From Thermomucor indicae-seudaticae (taxonomy: Eukaryota > Mucoromycota > Mucoromycetes > Mucorales > Lichtheimiaceae), in NCBI GenBank assembly GCA_000787465.1, contig JSYX01000204.1, positions 1-28,452 of the forward strand: DNA of 28,452 bases. Direction: 5' to 3'. Under the pieces are notes generated by a model. The model ran no database searches. It had not been told where the DNA came from and saw nothing but the letters and a program-made list of their open reading frames with translations. Numbering within the stretch: the first letter of the stretch is position 1; each line of letters begins with the position of its first letter. Position numbers and translations under genes: made by a program. Below, piece after piece: positions 9,877-18,645 of this stretch.

Positions 9877-10774
9877 ATGGAAGTCATTCAATCACTCATT
9901 GATTCCCGCAACTACAATGAGCTCGTCAACGTCTGTGAGCAAATGGAACTTGATGTAGGCCCACTTCTGTCCCTTGTATTAAACACTTTTGCTGATATTT
10001 CCGTGTATTGAGGCTGCAACTGGAGCGGTGCCGCTCGAAATGCGCGATGTGTACTCTTTATTGCTGACATCGTACTTGCTGATAAACGACCTGTAAGTTC
10101 TCTTTGACCGATCTTTGTCCTTTATTGGCTAAGCTAATGCGAAAGGGGGCAGCTGCTCGGCACGCTTCGCACGCAAACGCATTCTCTTAACCAACCAAAG
10201 CACGGACGAAATCGAGGCGGTCTGGCGAGTTTGCGTTGCATTATGGGAGCACCGATACGATGCGTTTTATGCAGCTTTGAACGGTCGCCAGTGGTCGCCA
10301 CTTTTACATCGATTGATGCAAGATCTAAGAGGCAAGCTCTTCGTGTCAATGCTGTAGCGGTTACTGTCATTTTTAAGTCATCTTTCTTTGAAAACAGACG
10401 CTGTACGGCAACGAGTACTGGTTAGGATTTCCGACGCGTATACAGAAATTCATGTTCAGGACGCAATGACTTATTTCGGATTACCGGAGCAAGAGTTAGT
10501 TCAAGGTGAGCGATAATGCGCTCGTCGTGTTCCTCGCCCATGTAAACTGACACCAACAAGCATTGACTGCCGGGGGATGGTCATTTGACGCAAGCACAAA
10601 AATGTTGAAGCCTTCAAAGCAACGTAAATATATTGCAATTGCAACGAACTTGTATGTCAGAATGCTTTTTCTAACTTTGAACTGGTAGAACACTATGGCC
10701 GAGAGTCAGACTTGTCGCAACTAACAAGATTTGCCGACATTGTTTTACTGAACTGTCCGGCGTCGTCGCTCTGA
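9877..10774 (+). CDS. csn8: COP9 signalosome subunit 8
   Basis: Predicted 197-residue subunit of the COP9 signalosome, the complex that removes NEDD8 from cullins. Exons: 9877-9954, 10013-10092, 10153-10331, 10398-10505, 10561-10623, 10689-10774. The fold is a CSN8/PSMD8-type PCI domain: ARFARKRI, IEAVWRVCVALWEHRYDAFY, then after splicing RDAVRQRVLVRISDAYTEI and MTYFGLPEQELVQ, then GGWSFDASTKML. The C-terminus DLSQLTRFADIVLL parallels the closing helix of animal CSN8, which argues for CSN8 over Rpn12. Human CSN8 is 209 residues. The third intron starts with GC instead of GT (AGAG|GCAAGC at 10332). The last intron was set at 10624-10688 since it is the only choice giving the family-like C-terminus; it contains a CTAAC branch-like site. 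Confidence 0.87.
10332..10397 (+). other. GC-AG intron
   Basis: This 66-base intron in CSN8 begins GCAAGC and ends ACAG. Removing it joins CTAAGAG to ACGCTGTACGG and restores the conserved PCI helix; no nearby GT donor does so. It is the only non-GT donor in the models of this window. Confidence 0.75.
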
Positions 10775-11009
10775 AAGGGTACATGAAAAGAGAATATATG
10801 TCTAGATACAGATTCGTCTTTTTTGCGTAAGATTGGGTTGGGAGGGTGGGACCACAATTCAAGTCAATCGCTCCTCCATTTAGCGATCTTCGCAGTAAAC
10901 CTGGAGAAATTTCGACAGTTCGTCGAACATGCATGAACTGAGCGGCGACTCCGACCAACTTTCAACAACCCAGTCACCTTTTTCCCGTCTTTGGCTTTGT
11001 CGCAATTTC

Positions 11010-13465
11010 ATGTTAAAAAATTCCAGTTTTCTGAGACGATCTAGAATCGTTAGTGGCGTATGTCAATGCAGGAACCCAAATAAATCGAGATCATTCGTCT
11101 CGAGGTACCACCTTTCTTTCGTCTGCAAATACCCTGAAAACTCTCGATAACGCTATATTTACTTACACTATCGACAGGACGCCGATCTATCGTTTAGACC
11201 AGAGGACAAAGGAAACGATCGAGGAAATTCGACAATTAAGACACAAGCTTGAAGCTGAAACAAAAAGGGTATGATACTTGTATAGACTGTTATTTTGAAT
11301 GGCTTTCTAATTTGGAAGAGCAACAAAGAGGCAACTGTCGAATATCCTGGATAGAGTGAGTGAAGACGACGTCCAGGCACTGTACAAACAAGTATCAGCC
11401 ACACCACAACCGAGACCAAAACAGATAAAGAGCGATTATTTGGAAAATTTACGGATAAAGTTCCTTGATACGCGACCGACTCTGCAGTTACCAGAAGGGC
11501 AAAAGACGGAGGAGTATGCATTGACGGAAAAGGCAAGAGAACAGCCATCACAACTTACTGTTGACGATTACGCACAACTTATCTATGCCAACGTAAGTGA
11601 TGGACAAGGCTGGCGAAAGAGATGAGAATGTCTGGCTGAGGTAAAGGATGGATTAGGCTCTGGCTAAGCGTCCGGTACAAGCTGAACAGGCGCTACAGCT
11701 CATGAAGGTTTGTAGTTCTGGCGCAATAGTTGACCATGAGTTCAGGTTTGGTAACGCCCTTGGCTGTTGCTGTTACAGGATCATGGGCGTACACCCACTT
11801 TAAGGTGTTACAATCATTTGTTGGATGCATACGCCAATGCACAGCAAGTTGAAGGTGCTATTGGAGTTTTCCGCCGCATAAAAGAAAATGGCCTGGAGCC
11901 TGACATGTACAGCTACTCGACCTTGATTAAGGCATTTGTACAAGATGCCAGAGTGGACGATGCTTTTATTGTGTTTGAAAACATGAAGAAACTGGGATTA
12001 TACCCTTCACAAGTAAGTGTCCTTGTCTTTATTAGATACATTGTTTGAGCGGTCAGTCTGACGTCGATGGACCTGGACACAGCCTATCTATGCGACATTG
12101 ATCAACGGCTGCATAAAAACGGGACAGCTGGAACGCGCATGGAACCTTTTTGACTCTATGCGTTTGTCGTATCATCAGCCGGACGAGGTTAGCTTCACGT
12201 TGATGTTGCATGCATGTGCAAAGGTGAGCTCAAAGAGTCGCGCCCGACAGCAAGGAATATGTGAGCTGATATATGTTGTACATTTAGAACGGTGAAGTGG
12301 AACGGGCTTTGAACCTCTTCGAAGACATGATCGGATGCCAACTGTATCCTACCGATGTTACGTTCAATGTCCTCATCAATGCGTGCGCGAAACGTCCAGA
12401 CTATTTCGAAGCAGCGTTTGATTTATTATACCAGATGAGGACGGTATATGGGTTCGAACCAGACCAGATCACATACAATACGCTACTAGCGGCCTGCGCG
12501 ACAAAGAAGGACCTGAAAATGGCAAGGGAAGTCTTCCGTGTCATGTTGCAAGACGCCGAGCAAAATGGGGAAGAATCACGCTTGAAGCCAGACGAACACA
12601 CGTTTGGAAACTTGTTTCGGTGTTATGCGAACTATAATCCTCCTACCAAACTGAACCCATCTGCGGAGGAGGAGGAGGACAACAACCCGGCCTCGTCGGA
12701 GGATGACGCTTTGGTACCTCATACACTTTTACCACCGACGCTTCCCAAACGACGATCCGAAGTGGTGCAAGAGGCTAAAAAGATATTTGAATACGTGGTC
12801 GAGAATGCACTGTGTTCAATAACGAGTACGCTTTTGACCGGATATCTGAACGTGCATATTTTTCAAAGACAAAGGAATGAATGTGTTGAATTGTATTTGA
12901 ACGCCTTTGAACGGTTTGGTGTAGAGCGCATTGGATACACATTTTTATACATGCTGCGGTTTGCGTATGACAATCGCGACACGGAATTGGCGTGGAAGAT
13001 CTGGGAAGATTATCAGCAGTTTTTGGAGGATCGACTTAGTAGAGATGAACAGCAAAATGGAACGATGGATATTATCGAACGAAAACAACGCGAGGCTCGA
13101 ATGCTGAGGATTCAGACCAAAGAAGGTTGGACGCCAAAGCATCAGAGAGAGCTAGCGATCTTGATGGCCAACACACTAGCAAGGTAAAGTTGTTACTGGG
13201 TCATTTTTCAAGTGGGCCTTTCTGTTTGACTCTTTCTTCCTCTGTGTGTCTGCATATATATAGAGGCAACGATTTAAAGAATGCAATCTTGATTATCCAG
13301 GCGGAACTTCCACGGCGCGGAGCCAATGCACCAAAGATAAGCGAACTTCGACCGGCATATAACAAGTGTATACAGCTAGAAGATGAAGAAGCCAAAGCGA
13401 GGCTATTGAGTTTATGCGTTCGGGAACGCAAACTCAAGCCCGACGATTGGCGTTTTAGAAAATAG
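11010..13465 (+). CDS. Mitochondrial pentatricopeptide repeat (PPR) protein
   Basis: Predicted 657-residue RNA-binding protein of the mitochondrion. Exons: 11010-11104, 11178-11268, 11329-11592, 11657-11707, 11779-12012, 12083-12223, 12288-13183, 13264-13465. The N-terminus (MLKNSSFLRRSRIVSG and a further run of R and S) is a basic, acid-free mitochondrial presequence. About six 35-residue P-type PPR motifs follow from about residue 168 to 400, for example YNHLLDAYANAQQVEGAIGVF, YSTLIKAFVQDARVDDAF, YATLINGCIKTGQLERAW and FNVLINACAKR. An acidic low-complexity linker (EEEEDNNPASSEDD) leads to a helical C-terminal half without recognised motifs. The likely job is processing, stability or translation of a mitochondrial RNA; the target cannot be read off. 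An in-frame ATG at 10929 lacks presequence character and was not used. Confidence 0.85.
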
Positions 13466-13626
13466 ACTCCATCATTGTCATTAATAATAATAATCGGAAT
13501 ACCGATGTTGTAGAAAGATTATCTTTGGGCAAAGAAGTGTGCTGCTTTGGTGCCATCACGCGGTAACATCCAGTTGACTTTTGTTTGGGGGATAAGTTTA
13601 CCTCGGTAAAGAGCAATGGCAAGCTT

Positions 13627-13632
13627 TTTATT
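13627..13632 (-). terminator. Poly(A) signal of the 6PGL gene
   Basis: AATAAA on the minus strand, 22 bases past the stop codon of the 6-phosphogluconolactonase gene. The converging PPR gene ends 188 bases before that stop. Confidence 0.55.
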
Positions 13633-13653
13633 TCTGGCAGAAAAGGGTTCTTT

Positions 13654-14403
13654 TTACAAGCTAGAGACCGTTTCTGGCTTGAGCTTACCAGCCGCAGCCT
13701 GGTCGACGAACCAGTGGACAGGGCCAGCTGGGCGAACGCGTTGGCATGGCAATTCCAGTTGAGGTTGTTCGAGAATCTTTTGGAGCATGTCTTGCTTTCC
13801 TTCACCAGCAGTGACAAAAGCGACAGCTTTGGCTTGGTTGAGGACAGGATAAGTGAGGGTGATGCGTTCTGGTGGGGGTTTTGGCGAGTCGGTAATGGGG
13901 ACGACCCAGCGGCTGGTCTCGTTCAGAAGCGGGTGACCGGGGAACAAGGAGCAGCAGTGACCATCAGGACCCATACCTAGCAAAATGAGGTCAAAAACAG
14001 GCGGCTGTTGGCCATTGCCAAAGTAAGCCTTTAGCTGGTTCTCATAGTCGACTGCTGCCTTTTCGGCGTCTTTTCCAAATGACGCGTTGATGGTGTGAAT
14101 GTGGTCTGCTGGAATGGGAGTAATGTGGTCCAGGAGCTGCTTCTTGAGTTCAAGATAGTTGGAGTCCGGGTGGTCCAATGGAACACATCGCTCGTCGGCC
14201 CAAAAGATGTGCCAGCGCGAAAAGTCAACGTCTGGATTGTGTCGCAAGTCTTTGGCAAGAAGCTTTGGAAGTGAGCCGCCCGATACGGCTACTGTGAATG
14301 CCCCGTGGTCCGCAATGGCGGCCTTGGACAGTTTGGCCACGAAATCATTTAGACCTTGTGATAAGGCGTCTATGTTTGGGTACGCGTAAGTGGTGGGTGC
14401 CAT
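13654..14403 (-). CDS. pgl: 6-phosphogluconolactonase
   Basis: Intronless gene for a 249-residue cytosolic enzyme that hydrolyses 6-phosphogluconolactone to 6-phosphogluconate, the second step of the oxidative pentose phosphate pathway, next after the NADPH-making glucose-6-phosphate dehydrogenase. Family motifs appear in order: VAVSGGSLPKLL (residues 38-49), WHIFWADERCVPLDHPDSNY (about 64-83) and LILLGMGPDGHCCSLFPGHP (about 138-157). PPERITLTYPVLN and the VHWFVDQAAA end also match. Most relatives have threonine at the first cysteine of DGHCCSLFPG; the change is conservative in place and should not break activity. It is the only intron-free model here. Length equals that of yeast SOL3/SOL4. 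Confidence 0.95.
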   Translation of the reverse strand: MAPTTYAYPNIDALSQGLNDFVAKLSKAAIADHGAFTVAVSGGSLPKLLAKDLRHNPDVDFSRWHIFWADERCVPLDHPDSNYLELKKQLLDHITPIPADHIHTINASFGKDAEKAAVDYENQLKAYFGNGQQPPVFDLILLGMGPDGHCCSLFPGHPLLNETSRWVVPITDSPKPPPERITLTYPVLNQAKAVAFVTAGEGKQDMLQKILEQPQLELPCQRVRPAGPVHWFVDQAAAGKLKPETVSSL

Positions 14404-14893
14404 GGGCCAGGGAAACCTCGGGAAAGCGGTCGGTTCGAGGCGGGGGAAACCAGATCATTTTGTATTGCTGAGTTACGCTGCATCACGATGGTATGAGATC
14501 ATACGACGTAATGGACAACTTGTGTCGGCTTTATTATGCACTGCAGAGAATACAATCTGTTAACCATCACCATTGAAAAACAGCTAGCGTGAATACCGAG
14601 CGCGTGTCGAACAATCCATGCCGAGACATATGATTAAAATTGCATCGTCTCTGCCTCTCAGGCTTCTGTAAAAGCGTCTTTGTATGGTGCAAAGCAGAGC
14701 TCTCGCAATATCATGTCTTTGAAACTGTGATAGGATCCATCCAGAATGCAAATCAACTAAATTCATCGGTCTCTGTTTTGCTGCAACGCAGTAACAGTTT
14801 GAGCGTCCTCCTTTTTCCTTGTATGCACAAGGACAACAGCTTCTTCCAAATATCTACTACTCATATAGCTATCATTCTGGTGGTAGCAGAGTA

Positions 14894-14976
14894 CTACAGT
14901 AAGCGCTCGATTTAGTGATCGCACCCAAGAACTCAAAATGTGATCACTAAATCGAACTTGAGTTCAGCTTACGTAG
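14894..14976. mobile_element. Short TA-flanked palindromic element (MITE-like)
   Basis: Ends CTACAGTAAGC (14894-14904) and GCTTACGTAG (14967-14976) are inverted repeats with one bulged A. Inside, TCGATTTAGTGATC (14907-14920) pairs perfectly with 14942-14955, and GAACTCA (14929-14935) with TGAGTTC (14959-14965). Read as TA-CAGTAAGC...GCTTACG-TA it has the TA target and CAGT-type ends of pogo/Tc1-mariner elements. It encodes nothing. A related end occurs at 28384, which supports a repeat family. Assignment to pogo-like elements is inference from the ends only. Confidence 0.6.
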
Positions 14977-15113
14977 CTGCACTATGTCCATGGCTTATCC
15001 ATCCATTTATCCTGCCGCCCTGGAGTAGGACCCAATGTGAGAAAACATGCATCCATGTCAATTATCACAGAAGCTCTTAATTTTGTATTCGCACGATAGG
15101 AAGAGGTTATACG

Positions 15114-15145
15114 GCCTCCTCAGCAGATCAATCTGCCTGGGAGGC
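15114..15145. repeat. Imperfect hairpin palindrome
   Basis: Bases 15114-15128 and 15131-15145 are inverted copies matching at 12 of 15 positions (GCCTCC and GCAGAT arms around a three-base mismatch). The arms nearly touch, so it is an almost complete palindrome. Confidence 0.55.
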
Positions 15146-15159
15146 ACCTACTTCTTCCT

Positions 15160-15174
15160 AAAGTTATTAACTTT
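15160..15174. repeat. AAAGTTA-T-TAACTTT inverted repeat
   Basis: Perfect 7-base arms with one central base. It could be a binding site for a dimeric regulator of the RabGAP or 6PGL gene, or chance in AT-rich DNA. Confidence 0.4.
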
Positions 15175-15209
15175 CGTATGAATTAAACCTGTCGCGAAGG
15201 CAACTCTTC

Positions 15210-15239
15210 ATTGGAGAGACGGAAGCACTACTCTCCAAT
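15210..15239. repeat. 9-bp inverted repeat with 12-base loop
   Basis: ATTGGAGAG at 15210-15218 is repeated as its exact reverse complement at 15231-15239. It is about 400 bases upstream of the RabGAP start codon. RNA would form a stable hairpin if this is transcribed. Confidence 0.5.
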
Positions 15240-15632
15240 TCATGCAGTTACGTATGTAGGACAGGGTAATTAGGTTTTGTGTCAGCAACTCGTTATTCGA
15301 ACAGCTTTCAGCGCTGGACATTCAACTCTAACGCAGATATCTTCCGCGGCTTAATCCGTTAGACTTTGCCATAATCTTAATATCTGCCTAGGGCATTTGA
15401 ATTGAAGCACCGAAGTTTTCTCTTGTGTTCCCGTGCTGAAGTAATACGCATTTCTTCCTTCCTTTCTTCCTCCCTTTCCTTGCACACCTCGGAGACGGCC
15501 GGCATATCCATCATACCCGAAGAAAGAAGAGGCCCTTTTAGACTCTTTTATTATGAAAACTTTATTTACCTAACATTGTATCTGTTTTCAACATTGGCAC
15601 ATTATACCTTCTGAAAGCGCAAGAAAACGAAC

Positions 15633-17942
15633 ATGACAGACGACATGGAAAATCTCGCTATGACCGATAACTGTGTACCCAATGCATCAACATCCACCGA
15701 CGATAAAGCTATAGCCAGCCGATCACAACAAAATTCTAGTAGCAAAGCAAGTTATACCAAGTCCAATCCAGCCTCTCCTATATTGCATTCAGAGAGCTCA
15801 ATGACGTTAGGCGATACCAAGTCGTCTGGTTTCTCGCTGGATGATGCGCGCAGTCAAACATCATCGGTCGACACATCAACCACCGAAAAGGAAGACGAAA
15901 AACCAACAGTCGTGGCTGGAAAAGGACCTCGGCGCTGGAGAGGATTTACTGTCACTCAGAGCACTGTTTCTAACGGGGAGCATGCTGGAAGCATGGAAGA
16001 CGAAGAACAGGAAGATGGCGATGATGATAGCACAAGCGGCGGAACAATGAACAAGCGACGGACGGAGCAGGAATATTCAGGAGTAGTTAGCAGTAGCAAA
16101 AAAGATGAGGTAGGCAAACAAGGCAGAGAGGATCTGGCCGACCAGATTCAAGGTCTCTTGGTACATGATCCTGCCTCTGTGGACGATGAGGATCCAGATT
16201 CAGAGGACGACCGTGCGAGCCGCAAAAGTCATCGATCGACAGTTTCATCCCTTCATTCTTACGTCTCGAGTGCAACCAATTACGATCTGCTATTGGCACG
16301 TTTAGGAGCCCAGCAGCATATCCAGGAACAGCGGCCGCCAGTATCCGAGCATCAAGTGATGGATACGCCACAATCTCAGACAGAACCGTCCAAAGATGCG
16401 GCAAATGAAGAAGAGGAAACGGACTGGGGTGATTATCATTATCATTATTGTTTCCAAGCCTTTATTATTATTATCATTATTGCTCAAAGTTTGTTGTCCT
16501 TGCTGCATCAGAATTCTGGTCCAGCGTGATCTCCGACTTTGACAGGACGACAAGGGCTCAACCAACAGCCATCTCGTGTCACATCCAGAGAGCTGGCATC
16601 CCTCCAACACTCCGTGGAACGGTCTGGCAGCTCTTGGCAAAATCAAAAAACTGCGACCTGGAAAGCCAATACATCACCTTACTTAATGAGGAGTCCGTAT
16701 ACGAAAAGGCAATTGTTCGTGATCTGGCTAGAACCTTTGCAGACCACGAATATTTTCAGTCCAAAGCTGGACAAGAAGCTCTGTTTAATATCGCTAAAGC
16801 ATATTCTTTGTATGATCCAGACGTCGGATATTGCCACGGCATTCTGTACGTTGCAGGACCTCTTCTGCTGAATGTATGCAGGCAAATATGTCAGCGAACG
16901 GCAAGGCAAGAAACATTATTGGCTAAATCCATTATTTTTTGTTATAGATGCCCGAGGAAGAAGCATTTTGTGTCTTGGTGCAATTGATGCAGCGTTATGG
17001 ATTACGAGGGCACTATACACCCCAAGCCGACTTGCTATCACAGCGACTGTATCAGCTAGCATGGCTCCTTGGTGATCATTTACCTCATATTCACAGACAT
17101 ATCGAGTCGCAAGGAATACAGTCGTCACAATACGCTACCAATTGGCTGATCTCTCTCTTTGGTTACAAATTCCCTCTTGATCTTGTTTTGCGCATCTACG
17201 ACGCCCTTTTGACTGAGGGCACTGATGTCTTACTCCGGATTATCCTGGCGCTAATGAAAAAGAATCAATCCAACATCCTGAGTCTTGAGTACGACGCCCT
17301 CTTACAATATTTAAAGAACAACATGCTTGCCGTCTATAAGGTAATATATACGCCGAGTAAACGATTCAATATACAGTAAGCAGGCACTAAGCATAACACG
17401 AAAAAACAAAGGATGCACCTACGAATCTGATACGAGACGCATACCAAATCAAAATTCCTCCCAAGCGACTCGAAAAACTTGCGAAACAATATCAAAGTGA
17501 AGCAGCTAGGGCAAACTCAGAGGTTGAAGCTATTGAAGCAATGAAGCGTCAAAACAAGGCTCTGAGTGAAACTGTCCGTCATTTGAAAAGCAATTTGAGC
17601 GACCTCAACAAGGAACACAGTCAGATGGCAAAGGAACTTATCGAGTCGAAAATGGAGATCGCGCGAATCCATGACGAAAATGACGCTCTTCGGCAAAAGT
17701 CTTTTGACTTGAAACGTGCGCTGGAACGACTACCGAGCGAAGTCGAAGCTCGCTTAAAAGACGAAATGGAAGTACTTAGCACAAAAAATGCAGCTCTTGT
17801 ACAACGCAACGCGAAACTAGAAGAGCAGTTGGCGTACATGGAGAATATGGTGATTGAAATGAAGGTCAAGTTTGCTGAAAGCGAAAATGAGCGCGAAAAC
17901 CTTCAACAACGCTTAGCAGATCTGAAGCGACTTGTCGAATAA
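15633..17942 (+). CDS. TBC-domain Rab GTPase-activating protein (Gyp5/EVI5 type)
   Basis: Predicted 693-residue regulator of vesicle traffic that would speed GTP hydrolysis by a Rab. Exons: 15633-16428, 16512-16873, 16948-17340, 17412-17942. Residues 1-260 are hydrophilic, S/T/D/E-rich and likely disordered. DWEFWSSVISDFD and AGIPPTLRGTVWQLL open the TBC domain (about 265-490); NMPEEEAFCVLVQLM and YATNWLISLFGYKFPLDLVLRIYD are Gyp5/EVI5 hallmarks. A coiled coil fills about 505-693. The arginine finger is present (IVRDLARTF, R339), but the partner motif reads GYCHG, so the catalytic glutamine is H374. The AATAAA at 17938-17943 overlaps the stop codon. S. cerevisiae Gyp5 and Gyl1 act with Ypt1/Sec4 at the Golgi and bud; the Rab here is not known. 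Confidence 0.92.
16430..16491. repeat. ATT/ATC triplet-rich intron
   Basis: The first RabGAP intron (16429-16511) is made largely of ATTATC and TTATTATTATTATC triplets. A frame reads through it for a while, but splicing is needed to form DWEFW and the TBC start. Confidence 0.65.
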
Positions 17943-17943
17943 A
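17938..17943 (+). terminator. AATAAA overlapping the RabGAP stop codon
   Basis: The canonical hexamer contains the TAA stop (17940-17942). If used, the 3' UTR would be only some 15-30 bases long. Confidence 0.4.
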
Positions 17944-18645
17944 TGAAAACGATTAGTTTTTGTTGGCTCAAGAGTAATCCCTATACCAACTCAAAATCCA
18001 TGTCCCTTATCGAAACTTCTGCAAAACGGTGCTTGTTGTTCCTATCCAGAGACTGATATGTCCATTGCTGTAGTGCTCGCTTGATATAGACCGTTGATGC
18101 AAGGTCTCCCATCCCTACAACCTGGAGATTCTTTCCAATAGACGTTCACATGGCCTGCCGCATCTTCATATTCTCGAGTTGTTTGTCCCTGGATATCTCA
18201 TTGACGTTTCTTTTTTCCCTTGCATAGCGTCTTTCATTCCATAGTCCACTGCCCGTTGACTTTACTTCGATGCGTTACTTTAATGTGCCGTGAAAACAAC
18301 GAGCATAGTGCAAGTTACGAGTTACAAGATGGTAGCTGTTCCATCATAGGAAACTATTTCGGTCATGCTCGTTGCGGAAACTTTTTACAATCACGAAAAG
18401 CTGCGACGAACCATCCGTCGGATTCGTACGTGATGAAGTCAGATGCAACAATTGATAACGAAAATGTCGTCCAATCTCGAGAGTACATCAGTGTTCACGT
18501 TGCTTTTCGAAGCTGCGGGCGGGGGGGCTGCACGACTCAACAAGCGCTGATAACCCAGAAACCAAAAAAATAAAAGCGCCCACACTACGTCACGCAAGCA
18601 CTTGTTCTTTTTTTTCGCGAGCCCGCATCAGCAAAAAAGTTCGTG
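17943..18645. other. Intergenic region upstream of MED14
   Basis: This 703-base stretch precedes MED14 and should hold its promoter; GC-rich (about 18515-18530) and T-rich (about 18607-18616) runs lie near the start. The minus strand carries a possible small gene (17981-18414, listed separately). A plus-strand frame at 18220-18573 has no family resemblance. Confidence 0.5.
17981..18414 (-). other. Candidate small mitochondrial-protein gene or pseudogene
   Basis: Not recognised as any family. A start at 18414 (18395-18414), intron 18336-18394 (59 bases) and exon 18279-18335 give MVRRSFSYHLVTRNLHYARC and then FHGTL, a basic acid-free presequence-like start. A 60-base intron (18219-18278) leads in phase to a charged stretch with EKRNVNEISRDKQLENMKMR. 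That frame meets TGA at 18146-18148, yet past it stays open for 54 codons with protein-like content (NLQVVGMGDLASTVYIKRAL) and ends at 17981, only 38 bases past the RabGAP stop. Either a further intron removes the TGA (for example donor 18205, acceptor 18122 or 18131), or the gene is broken, or the pattern is chance. Intron lengths match the neighbours, which is the main support. Confidence 0.3.

Larger units (their letters stand above)
14404..15632. other. Gene-poor divergent region rich in inverted repeats
   Basis: The longest non-coding stretch (1,229 bases) lies between the divergent 6PGL and RabGAP genes and must carry both promoters. It holds a TA-flanked palindromic element (14894-14976) and three smaller inverted repeats (15114-15239), all listed separately. 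A pyrimidine-rich tract at about 15450-15480 is probably in the RabGAP leader. Short open frames on both strands show no family resemblance. No tRNA or known small RNA was recognised. Confidence 0.55.

Noticed and set aside
12450..12475. GGGTTCGAACC-like T-loop of a tRNA
   Set aside because: It lies in the PPR coding frame and no acceptor, D or anticodon stem can be built around it.
14640..14915. Plus-strand 91-residue hydrophobic frame
   Set aside because: It runs into the MITE-like element and ends there; the minus strand is equally open. No motif.
16430..16529. Read-through of the first RabGAP intron as extra coding sequence
   Set aside because: The frame soon stops, the sequence is triplet repeats, and splicing to 16512 creates the conserved start of the TBC domain.
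18146..18148. TGA as a selenocysteine codon in the minus-strand candidate
   Set aside because: Fungi of this kind are not known to insert selenocysteine at TGA broadly, and no SECIS-like hairpin was looked for beyond a rough scan; an intron, a broken gene or chance is simpler.
18220..18573. Plus-strand 117-residue frame upstream of MED14
   Set aside because: No family resemblance, odd composition, and it overlaps the minus-strand candidate gene; probably promoter or leader DNA that happens to stay open.
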